Shown here: piece after piece, positions 6,684 to 14,314 of the stretch | Position numbering within the stretch: position 1 is the first letter of the stretch | Layout: every line of letters begins with the position of its first letter | DNA from: CAZAXU01 sp964489245 | GTDB lineage: Bacteria; Bacteroidota; Bacteroidia; Flavobacteriales; Flavobacteriaceae | Direction: 5' to 3' | Assembly: GCA_964489245.1 (NCBI GenBank) | Contig: CAZAXU010000031.1 | Location: 1 to 24,431, forward strand | DNA length: 24,431 bases | The notes under the pieces: model-generated | Told to the model about the DNA's origin: nothing | Seen by the model: the letters and a program-made list of their open reading frames with translations, nothing else | Databases searched by the model: none | Made by a program: the position numbers and the translations under genes

Positions 6684-8174
6684 TTAATATCCTCGAACAG
6701 CCTTAAGTGCATTGACATTTCCATAGCCGAAATTACGACTTTTGTTTGGATAAAGCTCTGCTGCCCATTTCATTCTGGCAAATACTTGTTCACGATTCCA
6801 AGATGGATGGCGTGCCCAAACCAAAGCGGCAATACCTGCTGTTGAAGCAGTGGCAACAGAAGATCCGCCAAAATAGTTGGCGCCGTTGTTGTAATATCCG
6901 GTTACCGGTTGGTGATGATTGTTTGCGCGTTCCATCACGTAAGTAAAATCAATTTTTCTTCCGGTATGGCAAACATCACATTCTTCATATCCGCTTCTTT
7001 CTTCTACGCCTGTGACGGCAACGGTTTCACTCATGCTGGCAGGGAATATAACAGGATACCAATTGGTGGCAGCCGTGGATGTTCCGCCTGCGGCAAAAAT
7101 CATTTTATGCTTACTGTAGGCATATCTCACGGCATCTTTAATATTTCCGATAGACCACGGATATCCGATAGACATGGAGATTATTTTTACATCACTTCTT
7201 CTAGCCAACTCTTTTAGTGCTCTGGTCACACCTTTTCTTTCGTGATAGCGGTTCAAGACAACGTCTTTGGTGGCTCTATAAGAAACAATATTACATTCAT
7301 ATGCAACACCGATAGGAGAATGATTGCTGTTGTTTGGCGCTCCGATGGCGCTACAAGCGCTGGTGCCGTGTCCGCATTTGTCGTGGTGTCCGTCTGTTCG
7401 TGTAGCCCACCATTTCCATGAATCTACATATACGCCGTATTTTCGGATATATCTGCCTGAGTAATAATCGTCAAAACGATATCCCATATTATATTGATAA
7501 TCAGACACTCCCGTATCGATTACGCCTACGGTAATACCGCGTCCCTTACTGTAGCTCCATGCATCTTTGATTTTATGAGTGTAATAATTCCAAGGAATTT
7601 TTGCCCCGGATGGATATAGTGTGCCGTAGTCAGCAGAGCTGATATATTCTGATGATTTTGAGCAACCTTTCGAGCTTTTTTCGCAGTTGCTGTCGTCCAG
7701 TTCATATCCGGTAGGCTCAATATATCTCACATTGTTCAGTTGTTTCAGTGCATCTATGGTTTTAAACTTGCTGATTTTGACATCTACAAAGTTCAATACA
7801 TCATCGTCATGAATTAAAATTTCTTTGATTTCTTTTTCTTCATATTTTGCAATGAGTTTTAAGATATTATCTTTCATTGATGTCAGTTTGGTGTCTCTGT
7901 TTTCACTAAAACTTTCGTTTGGGGCACCATATCCAACAGAAATAATTTGTTGTCCTTCTTGAGCGGCACTCCACACCAATTGTGTGCTGGATTTGTTCCA
8001 ATCAAAGCTGTTGTTGGCATTGAAAGATTGGTCAATTTTTTCTCTGATTTCTTCAGGTTTGAGTTGTCTGACAGGTTCTTGTTGAGCATTTTCATTTGTT
8101 TCATTTTCATTTTTGCTGCAAGACACAATGCTTAGCAAAGAGATTGCTAAGAATACTAATAAAATTTTTTTCAT
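6684..8174 (-). CDS. Subtilisin-like serine protease, lipoprotein (peptidase S8)
   Basis: A 496-residue lipoprotein protease of the outer envelope. The signal peptide ends in the lipobox SIVSC, so Cys19 is lipidated. Residues ~110-160 resemble an I9-type propeptide (IKEILIHDDDVLNF...NVRYIEP). The catalytic triad is Asp220 in VGVIDTG, His269 in CGHGTS and Ser439 in GGSSVATAS, which stands for the usual GTSMA. The usual oxyanion-hole Asn (AAGN) seems replaced: the sequence reads FAAGGTS. Several cysteines in the mature part (SNCEKSSKGCS, DKCGHG, ECDVCHTG) could form disulfides. It lies 82 bp after the PGRP amidase gene, with no clear promoter between, so it may be the last gene of the M14-Gmad2-PGRP operon. 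Its substrate is unknown. Confidence 0.9.
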   Translation of the reverse strand: MKKILLVFLAISLLSIVSCSKNENETNENAQQEPVRQLKPEEIREKIDQSFNANNSFDWNKSSTQLVWSAAQEGQQIISVGYGAPNESFSENRDTKLTSMKDNILKLIAKYEEKEIKEILIHDDDVLNFVDVKISKFKTIDALKQLNNVRYIEPTGYELDDSNCEKSSKGCSKSSEYISSADYGTLYPSGAKIPWNYYTHKIKDAWSYSKGRGITVGVIDTGVSDYQYNMGYRFDDYYSGRYIRKYGVYVDSWKWWATRTDGHHDKCGHGTSACSAIGAPNNSNHSPIGVAYECNIVSYRATKDVVLNRYHERKGVTRALKELARRSDVKIISMSIGYPWSIGNIKDAVRYAYSKHKMIFAAGGTSTAATNWYPVIFPASMSETVAVTGVEERSGYEECDVCHTGRKIDFTYVMERANNHHQPVTGYYNNGANYFGGSSVATASTAGIAALVWARHPSWNREQVFARMKWAAELYPNKSRNFGYGNVNALKAVRGY

Positions 8175-8256
8175 TGTTGAGTATTTTGGTTAATGATATT
8201 GCAATAATACTGAAAATATTCCATATTTCATAATTTTTCGGAATATTTTACTTGTT

Positions 8257-9540
8257 CTATTTTTTTATAATCTTTAAAACAGCCGAATTATTGTCGATAT
8301 CGAAGACTTTTATAAGATAAAGTCCTTTGGAATATTTTTGCAAATTGATTTTATTTTCCCGGAATACATCAAGAATTTTGCCTGAAAAATCGTATAGAAT
8401 AATTTTTTCGATATCTTTTTTTGCTTTGATATAAAAAATCGTGTTGGAAGGATTCGGATAGACTTTTATGTCTTGAATGTTCTGCAGATTTATGCCAAGC
8501 GTGTAGCAAGAATAATTGGATATGGCAGTTCGAATATTTTCCAATTGATTATAGAGCATATCTCCGGGGCATGTGGTGTTTCCGCCATCTCGGTGTCCGG
8601 AAATTGTGTGTAAGTTTAGTCCTGAAGAGCTGTGATATTTGATTGCCAACACATCGATATTTTTTTGACAAGCTTTCCATGCTGCCAAATTTTCAAAAGC
8701 CCCAATCGATGCTGAAGATGGAGCGGTGGTGGTATAAGTTCCCAGAAAAGAAATTCCGGATGTTTCACTATTGTGCCCTGAAAAATGAGCGCCTTTGGTG
8801 TCGTCTGGTCTTCCGTCATAGATATTTCCGTTGGGGTCTACGAGAAAATTATATCCGATATCATCCCAGCCGTTGCTGTTCACATGATAGTTCCAAATAG
8901 CTCTGACAACAGCAGCCCAATCGCTTTGGTTATTTGAGGTAGCAGTGTGATGTACAATTAAGAATTTTACATTTGTGGGGACAGGAGTTGCATCGGGAGG
9001 ACAGTTGTTATTCGGGCACCACGTGGAGCGAGAGATGGTGTTGGGTCTGGGACAAGAACAACTTAGGTTTGGATTTTCGGTGTCTTTCTGACTTAGTTTT
9101 GTCGTTTGATTTTTCTTCTTGAGAAAATCGCTATTCATAGGATAATATAAATCGACTCGTCCTCTTAGATTTTTAACGGAATTTTTGAGTGAAACGCTTA
9201 TTTGAACCGCTTCGGTTTCATTGTTCAGATAGACATTGCCTACAAGCCTGTTCGGACCGGAAAAAACAGGGTCTTTTTTGAGGTGATTCCATTTCTTTCC
9301 ATCCCAGTATTGAATTTGTTTCAAAGAGCTGTCAATATATTCTCCTTCTAAAATAAGGCTTAGCGAAATAAAAGGATTGTTTTCCACTTTGTTCAAGATG
9401 ATTTTATTTGAGATAATCAAATTGTTTTTTTGGCTAAAATTTATTTTCACGGGACGGTATATTTGTCCGAAGCTTGTGTTGATGAAAAATAATATGCCGA
9501 TAAAAGCGACCGGAAAGATATATTTTCTTTTTGTTTTCAT
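8257..9540 (-). CDS. Secreted PGRP-type N-acetylmuramoyl-L-alanine amidase with T9SS tail
   Basis: A 427-residue secreted protein with three parts. A signal peptide covers residues 1-25 (ends TSFGQ). An N-terminal ~130 residues of beta-rich sequence have no family I can name. A PGRP/Amidase_2 domain (~165-335) begins with SRSTWCP and carries the zinc ligands: the first His of IVHHTAT, His of ISGHRDG and Cys of TTCPGD, so it should be an active amidase cutting the lactyl-peptide bond of peptidoglycan. The last ~75 residues (VYPNPSNTIFYIK ... YSKGLYLIKVF ... VLKIIKK) are a type A T9SS C-terminal sorting domain. The protein should therefore be carried across the outer membrane by T9SS, and would act on foreign peptidoglycan or fragments rather than the cell's own wall. 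The start lies 12 bp after the Gmad2 lipoprotein gene. Confidence 0.93.
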   Translation of the reverse strand: MKTKRKYIFPVAFIGILFFINTSFGQIYRPVKINFSQKNNLIISNKIILNKVENNPFISLSLILEGEYIDSSLKQIQYWDGKKWNHLKKDPVFSGPNRLVGNVYLNNETEAVQISVSLKNSVKNLRGRVDLYYPMNSDFLKKKNQTTKLSQKDTENPNLSCSCPRPNTISRSTWCPNNNCPPDATPVPTNVKFLIVHHTATSNNQSDWAAVVRAIWNYHVNSNGWDDIGYNFLVDPNGNIYDGRPDDTKGAHFSGHNSETSGISFLGTYTTTAPSSASIGAFENLAAWKACQKNIDVLAIKYHSSSGLNLHTISGHRDGGNTTCPGDMLYNQLENIRTAISNYSCYTLGINLQNIQDIKVYPNPSNTIFYIKAKKDIEKIILYDFSGKILDVFRENKINLQKYSKGLYLIKVFDIDNNSAVLKIIKK

Positions 9541-9552
9541 GATTTATAAAAG

Positions 9553-10308
9553 TTATTTGAGTTTGACCGGAATCTCGAATTTTTCAGATTTGCCGGCTTC
9601 TTCTCCTTCGCCGGGTCCGGAATCATTGTAAAAAACAAGTTTTGCTTTGGTTTTGCCATTGGTTTTGAAAGTGAGTTTTGCTTGGAACAGGGCATTTCCA
9701 ATATGCATCCAATCACCATCAGCACTTGTCAATATTTGGGTTTTTCCCAATTCTCTGCCGGTTTCATCTACAATGGAGACCGTTCCTAACTCTCCTTCAT
9801 ATGCCGTCCAAACACCTTTGGAATTCACTTTAATCATCAAAGGAGATTTGACTGTTTGATTGGCCTTGATATTAACACTTGGAAATCTTGCCGCCTCATT
9901 TCTTATGTATTTAAAGGTTTTTTTTTCGGATTCAAGAATCAGGCTGTCAGATGTTATCTTTTTGATTATAAATATTTCATTTCCGGCGGAAGATGAAAAA
10001 TCTTCTTTAAATTTCAAATATTTAAGAATCAGTTTGTTGTCCACTACTTTCCATTTTTTATAAAGTAAATTTGCTCTGTTTACAGAATTTGCAGAGCCGT
10101 CTTTGTAAAGTATGAAACCTTGATAATCATCATTTTTAATTTTGTTTGTCCAAGTGGCGATAAAAAGATTTTTATCGGTGGAGAAGTCTTTTTTCAATGT
10201 ATTGACTTGAGAAGAATTCTTGTTGTGTTTGCAAGATGCGCTTGCAGATATAAAAAACAACGCCAGAATAATAATTGCAAATTTAGATGTTGTATAGAGT
10301 GAGTTCAT
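9553..10308 (-). CDS. Lipoprotein with lipocalin-like and Gmad2 domains
   Basis: A 251-residue lipoprotein: the signal peptide ends SASASC, so Cys27 is lipidated. Residues ~45-140 alternate hydrophobic and polar strands (LFIATWTNKI...GFILYKDGSA...WKVVDNKLILKYL...DSLILESEKKTFKYIR), typical of the small lipocalin-like domains of Bacteroidota. Residues ~145-251 match the Gmad2 immunoglobulin-like fold (PF10648): a VKSPLMIKVNSKGVW opening, then VSIVDETGRELGK, ADGDWM, LTFKTNG, LVFYNDSGPGEGE and a final IPVKL. Gmad2 is known from spore-germination and envelope proteins and is thought to bind, not catalyse. It sits 17 bp after the M14 gene and 12 bp before the amidase gene, so it is probably a binding partner in the same envelope process. 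The domain calls are pattern matches by eye. Confidence 0.8.
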   Translation of the reverse strand: MNSLYTTSKFAIIILALFFISASASCKHNKNSSQVNTLKKDFSTDKNLFIATWTNKIKNDDYQGFILYKDGSANSVNRANLLYKKWKVVDNKLILKYLKFKEDFSSSAGNEIFIIKKITSDSLILESEKKTFKYIRNEAARFPSVNIKANQTVKSPLMIKVNSKGVWTAYEGELGTVSIVDETGRELGKTQILTSADGDWMHIGNALFQAKLTFKTNGKTKAKLVFYNDSGPGEGEEAGKSEKFEIPVKLK

Positions 10309-10325
10309 AGTTTGTAGTTCGGTTT

Positions 10326-11573
10326 TTATTCAGGATAGTTTATCAGTAAATCCATTAAGGTTACAACGGCTATACGGGCTTTTTTCTCAATGATTTTTTC
10401 AGGTGTTTGATCACCGACTTCATAGGTCATTCCCGTGGCGCCGAATTGCAGATAGAACCAGGCTTTGGAAACCGGTTTGTCTAGTGGAGAAGGAGCATAC
10501 ATGCTTTGGAAATTTCCCATCAGTTGATCTATGCTTTGTGTCCAGTATTTTTTTAGATCCGGCAAACTTGTTTTGAAACTGTCGTCACAAACATAGTATA
10601 TGTCTTTGATGGTTGAATGAAAATCAATTCCTAAAACAACCTTATTGTGGTATTTCTTTGCTCGGTTAACGATAAATTGACTGATAGTGTTTATCTCAGC
10701 TTGTCTGAAATATGCCCAATCTCGATTCAAATCCACTCCGTTGGCGTTGTGTCTCCAGTGCCCTAAATCTACACCATCGGGATTGAGTAAAGGAAAAACC
10801 CAAATATCATATTTTTGATAGAAGTCGTCGCTGAGATCGTGTTTACTGAGCAGTTCGTCTATAAAATATTCAAGTGCCAAAAATCCGGTGACTTCGGGCG
10901 GATGTTGCCTGCTCATAAGTAGAATCACCTTTTTTTCTTTGGAACTGCCCTTGCCAATTCTGAAAAAGTGAATTTCTCTGCCCAATTCAGATTTTCCGAT
11001 GGAGCTGAATTCAGTTGCTCGTTCTCGATTTTTTAGTTTGTTTAGCCATTTTTTCAGGTCGGTGGAATTGATAATTTTTTGTGCGGAAACCCAAGTAGGA
11101 GCCGAATCGATTTTAAGTGGAAAAATGGCAGACCTTCTATCTTTTGAGATTCTAATCTCAGCGGTGTCAACTTTTTTCCATATTTCTCGATTTCTACTGA
11201 TTTTTGGAATGTACCGGTGATGTCCGTTGGTATATTTCAATTGGAGATAGATTCTTTTCGGTTGTTCTGATCGAATTCTGAAAGCATACCAAGGACTGTC
11301 ATTAATCGGGATGTTTTCAGGTGAGATATTCACTTGAAAAGTACTGTCGTTTATCTTTGAAAAATTGTTCATTCGAGCTGCATCAAACAAGTTGTCTGCA
11401 TATATATCGTCAATATGATACAGTTTTTTTATTTGGTATTGAATTTTTTTGTCCTTGGTGTTGACAGGTGTGGGATAGGAGAAAGTATTTCTGACATAAT
11501 AACCTGAAGAACAAGAAGATGTGATCAGATAAAGCAAGAATAACAGAAATAAATATTTGTATTTTTGTAACAT
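10326..11573 (-). CDS. M14 family zinc carboxypeptidase, lipoprotein
   Basis: A 415-residue lipoprotein (signal peptide ends ITSSC, Cys21 lipidated). Residues ~60-155 form a beta-sandwich-like N-terminal domain of the kind found before cytosolic-carboxypeptidase-type (M14B) catalytic domains. Catalytic and zinc-binding residues are complete: His224 and Glu227 in RQHPPE, substrate-binding Asn283-Arg284 in VDLNRDW, the third zinc ligand His319 in DFHS, and catalytic Glu385 in MTYEVGD. It should trim C-terminal residues from peptides, possibly wall or gamma-glutamyl peptides, in the periplasm or at the surface. It is the first gene of the M14-Gmad2-PGRP operon (spacings 17 and 12 bp). A TATCTTTA box lies upstream at 11617-11624. 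Confidence 0.9.
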   Translation of the reverse strand: MLQKYKYLFLLFLLYLITSSCSSGYYVRNTFSYPTPVNTKDKKIQYQIKKLYHIDDIYADNLFDAARMNNFSKINDSTFQVNISPENIPINDSPWYAFRIRSEQPKRIYLQLKYTNGHHRYIPKISRNREIWKKVDTAEIRISKDRRSAIFPLKIDSAPTWVSAQKIINSTDLKKWLNKLKNRERATEFSSIGKSELGREIHFFRIGKGSSKEKKVILLMSRQHPPEVTGFLALEYFIDELLSKHDLSDDFYQKYDIWVFPLLNPDGVDLGHWRHNANGVDLNRDWAYFRQAEINTISQFIVNRAKKYHNKVVLGIDFHSTIKDIYYVCDDSFKTSLPDLKKYWTQSIDQLMGNFQSMYAPSPLDKPVSKAWFYLQFGATGMTYEVGDQTPEKIIEKKARIAVVTLMDLLINYPE

Positions 11574-11616
11574 GACGATGGCAGATAAGGAGGTTGGCGT
11601 TTTCCGTTATCAAGCA

Positions 11617-11624
11617 TAAAGATA
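11617..11624 (-). promoter_or_regulatory. Candidate -7 box of the M14-Gmad2-PGRP operon
   Basis: On the minus strand TATCTTTA, one base off TAnnTTTG, 43 bp before the M14 start codon. The nearest upstream TTG is 25 bp away, slightly more than the usual 17-23 bp, so support is weak. Confidence 0.3.
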
Positions 11625-11753
11625 GTAAAAAAATATGTATGTTTGATAACAAATCATTCGATAGGCGGATTTAATAAAAATCGCTCACTTTCTTTTTTTT
11701 TAGTTTTTAATTACCGATTATAAACCGACTTAATATGTAAACAGATCTTTTAT

Positions 11754-13304
11754 TCAGTCCGGAATGTGGATTTTTAGTAAACGGGTTTTAGATTTATTTT
11801 TTCCCGGAAAAATAACGTCTTTATGATTGTTGCTGACAATTCCGTTTCCTGCCATAAATACTGATTTTGTTTTCTTTTTATCGACAATTTTTTCGTATTG
11901 GTATTTTCCTTGAGTGTCAAAGACAATAGCATAGAGATTATAAGAGGAAAACGTGCCTGTATTAAAAGCCAAACGCTTGTTTTTCAGTTTCTTGGCATTT
12001 TTTGCTGCATTCAAAAATAAATAGATATGATTGTTTGTGAACAGAGCGGTATAGGAATTATAAGAAGGCTTTCCTTGTTGTGATTTGTTGATGTTTCTTG
12101 CCCATATCATTTTTCCTTGTTTGTTTAGTTTTGTCACGATGATATCATTATAAAAGGCAACAACAGTTGTGCTCATTCCGCCGCCTCCGTTGGGACCGGC
12201 AGGTCTGAACGAGGTATAGATATGATAGCCTCTTTCTTCGGCAGTGATTACAAAATTGGTTCCGTCATAGAAAATATGGTCTAACCGGATATTGTGCAAC
12301 TCTTTTTGTTTTGCTTTGCCGTATTTGTCGATTAAAAATTGTTTGCTAAAAGGAGAGTAAACGGAATTTTTCAATTTCATTTGTTCCAGATCGATGTCAA
12401 AAAAGACCAAGCCTTTATATCGATAGTCGTTCTTTTCAGAATAGAATCCAACACAAAAAACCTTGTCTTCTTTATATTTAATACTGAGCGAACCAATATA
12501 TTTGTCTTTGGAATCGAAAAAGAGCCTTTTCATGCCGTTCGCTTTTATTTTGTATAGCTCAAATTGATATTTCCCGCCTTTTTTCTTTTTCTTTCGGGTA
12601 TATGATTTTCCCAGCAGGAGTAAAGTGCCATCTTTTTCATTGATATCCACGTTTTCCAGTCTAAACTTGCGGTCAGCAAGTTTTCTTTCAAAAGTGTTCT
12701 GATAGATTTTGTGCAATTCATTGTCAAACACATAGATTTGATGTTTTTCCATTTTTTTTGCATCTAGTTCAATGGTCAGTGCAAAATATTTTTTATTGGC
12801 AGACATGCTGAAATTTCCATGTGTGTCACCATCTTCATTAAGAGAAAAGGAACTTCTGCCTTTTGCCTTTTTTCTCGATATGGATAACAGGAGCTTTTTC
12901 TTGAAAGCAAAATGGTCGGTTGGAGATATATTGGCATAATAGTCCAATGTTTTTTTTCTTGAATTATTATAGAATTCCAAGATGCACAAATCACCGTTTT
13001 TCAATAAAAAAGCATCTTTGATTTCTCCCTTTTTTCCGGATAGTTTATATTCTAGTTCTTGCACCAAGTTCAATTGCTGATCATAGTGTCTGATATAATA
13101 TCCTTTGCCATGCTTTTTTTTTAGCCCTACAATAAATCCACTGCTTTTGTCTTTTACGACAAAAGTGAGTTCATCGGTTTTTTTTCTTTCCTTTATGGGT
13201 TGAGAAAAGTTTAGAGCTAACTGAATTTTTCCTTCTTGATCTTGTCCGAAAACAGTTGATGAGAGAAATAAAAAAAGCACAAGGCTAAAGATTGATTTTT
13301 TCAT
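11754..13304 (-). CDS. Secreted protein of unknown function, probable beta-propeller
   Basis: A 516-residue secreted protein I do not recognise. The start is the ATG at 13304, which begins a clear signal peptide (MKKSIFSLVLFLFLSSTVFGQ). The open frame continues up to 13403, but that part lies upstream of a good -7 box and is not signal-like. The mature part is very rich in lysine and is made of short repeated strand patterns with aspartate/asparagine turns (KNGDLCILEFY, NEDGDTHGNFSMSANKKYFALTI, NEKDGTLLLLGKSY, YDGTNFVITAEERGYHIYTS), as in beta-propeller proteins. A flexible PAGPNGGGG stretch lies near residue 400. There is no T9SS tail and no lipobox, so it is probably periplasmic. It is flanked by, but probably not cotranscribed with, the M14 operon (180-bp gap). 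Confidence 0.75.
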   Translation of the reverse strand: MKKSIFSLVLFLFLSSTVFGQDQEGKIQLALNFSQPIKERKKTDELTFVVKDKSSGFIVGLKKKHGKGYYIRHYDQQLNLVQELEYKLSGKKGEIKDAFLLKNGDLCILEFYNNSRKKTLDYYANISPTDHFAFKKKLLLSISRKKAKGRSSFSLNEDGDTHGNFSMSANKKYFALTIELDAKKMEKHQIYVFDNELHKIYQNTFERKLADRKFRLENVDINEKDGTLLLLGKSYTRKKKKKGGKYQFELYKIKANGMKRLFFDSKDKYIGSLSIKYKEDKVFCVGFYSEKNDYRYKGLVFFDIDLEQMKLKNSVYSPFSKQFLIDKYGKAKQKELHNIRLDHIFYDGTNFVITAEERGYHIYTSFRPAGPNGGGGMSTTVVAFYNDIIVTKLNKQGKMIWARNINKSQQGKPSYNSYTALFTNNHIYLFLNAAKNAKKLKNKRLAFNTGTFSSYNLYAIVFDTQGKYQYEKIVDKKKTKSVFMAGNGIVSNNHKDVIFPGKNKSKTRLLKIHIPD

Positions 13305-13336
13305 TTGAGTGTGTTTTTGTGATGAAAGTAATGAGC

Positions 13337-13344
13337 CAAAGTTA
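13337..13344 (-). promoter_or_regulatory. Candidate -7 box of the unknown secreted-protein gene
   Basis: On the minus strand TAACTTTG, a perfect TAnnTTTG match, 32 bp before the ATG at 13304. No TTG element was found at the expected distance. The position supports the 13304 start. Confidence 0.4.
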
Positions 13345-13418
13345 TTAAAAATAAATAAAGAATGATGGTTTTTTATTAGAAAAATCATACATTTCTCCGA
13401 CAACCTTTCTTTTGTGTT

Positions 13419-13928
13419 TTATGATACTTCTTTTTTAAGTACGAATTCACAATACTCATTTCCATTTGCAATTGTATTTCCAATTCCATTTCTATGAAAA
13501 ATTACTTTTTCAGGAAGGTATGAACAGAAAATTGCATTATCAATTGAGCAAAATATTTTTGTTAATTCCGGAACTTTAAGAAAATAAAACAACTCATAAA
13601 AAGCACATTTTGTTACTCTGAATTCATATTTGTTTTTTGTTTCCGAGATAATTTTCATTTTATTTAATTTTGTACTTCCGCTTTCTTTTGTTCGTTTTTG
13701 AAATAAAACTAAATTTTCAAAATTTCTTTCGGTTTCAACATTTCTAAAATTTGCTTGCTGAACAGCAATTCCTGTTGTTAAAATTGAAGCTCTTAATATC
13801 TCAAAAGCCTTTTTCTCTCCCACCTTTTTTGCCAGTCTTTTATAAAGCCAAGCAATAAAAGCATATTCTTTTATAAAATCCTGTGGCAAGTCTATCGTGA
13901 TGCTTCTCATATATCTTTTAAAGCTCAA
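13419..13928 (-). CDS. ATC hydrolase family protein (PF14196-like)
   Basis: A 169-residue cytoplasmic protein that resembles the L-2-amino-thiazoline-4-carboxylic acid hydrolase family (ATC_hyd). The family pattern seen is a helical N-terminal half with GEKKAFEILRAS, then KCAFYELFYFLKVPELTKIFCSID (compare the family's RCPYYEl..elg.pel...fC..D), then EKVIFHRNGIGNTIANGNEYCEF, where a conserved Gly and Cys-[DE]-F close the domain. The characterised Pseudomonas member opens the thiazoline ring on the way to L-cysteine; most other members have unknown substrates and the name should be taken as a family label. The start may be the ATG at 13928 or the one at 13910 (MRSITIDLP). It stands alone, with no recognisable partner. 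Confidence 0.7.
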   Translation of the reverse strand: MSFKRYMRSITIDLPQDFIKEYAFIAWLYKRLAKKVGEKKAFEILRASILTTGIAVQQANFRNVETERNFENLVLFQKRTKESGSTKLNKMKIISETKNKYEFRVTKCAFYELFYFLKVPELTKIFCSIDNAIFCSYLPEKVIFHRNGIGNTIANGNEYCEFVLKKEVS

Positions 13929-14314
13929 TTTTGATAATATAAGAAAGGATAACGGCAGTCCGTCTAAAAACGCTCATTTATTTTTTTGTGCTAATAATGC
14001 AGCATTGTAGGACAAAAATAACAATTTTCAAGAGACTTTTAATTTTAGTTGGCAGAAATCATTTTGTTTTATAAAAATAATTCGAAAAAAACCATGGCTG
14101 AAAATTTAGGAAAATTCCCGATGATTGATTTAAAAAGTTTTTTTGTCATGAATGCACGAATGTTTTTGAAGCAAGATTTATATTCTAAAAATCTGCAGTC
14201 GTTAATAATCTGCAATCGCTTTGCCCGTTGTGCAAAGTATGTGACTTTGAGTGCAGCGTTTGTCGCTACGTTTTTCTCAACTTTCAACTTTTGAACCGAG
14301 TCTGAAATTTTGAA
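13929..14314. other. 386-bp region without a supported gene, repeat debris
   Basis: This gap lies between metK and the ATC-hydrolase gene. The only open frames (81 and 72 residues, one on each strand over the same bases) have low-complexity, atypical composition and no recognisable motif. The stretch contains pieces that look like interspersed repeats: GAATGCACGAATGTTTT at 14150-14166 (copied at 24024-24040), two diverged copies of TCTGCAGTCGTTAA / TCTGCAATCGCTT near 14191-14222, and CAACTTTCAACTTTTGAAC at 14278-14296, akin to the AACTTT arrays at the window ends. No terminator hairpin was found after metK. Confidence 0.6.
14150..14166. repeat. 17-bp dispersed repeat, copy 1
   Basis: GAATGCACGAATGTTTT is identical to bases 24024-24040. 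In both places a run of T lies five bases upstream. Both copies are intergenic. Related GCACGAAT repeats are, from memory, common between genes in Flavobacteriia. Confidence 0.7.

Noticed and set aside
13305..13403. Longer N-terminus of the unknown secreted protein
   Set aside because: It lies across a perfect -7 box and before a clear signal peptide, so it is untranslated sequence.
14049..14294. 81-residue open frame before metK
   Set aside because: It covers the repeat debris (17-mer and AACTTT piece), has a mirror open frame on the opposite strand, and shows no protein-like features.
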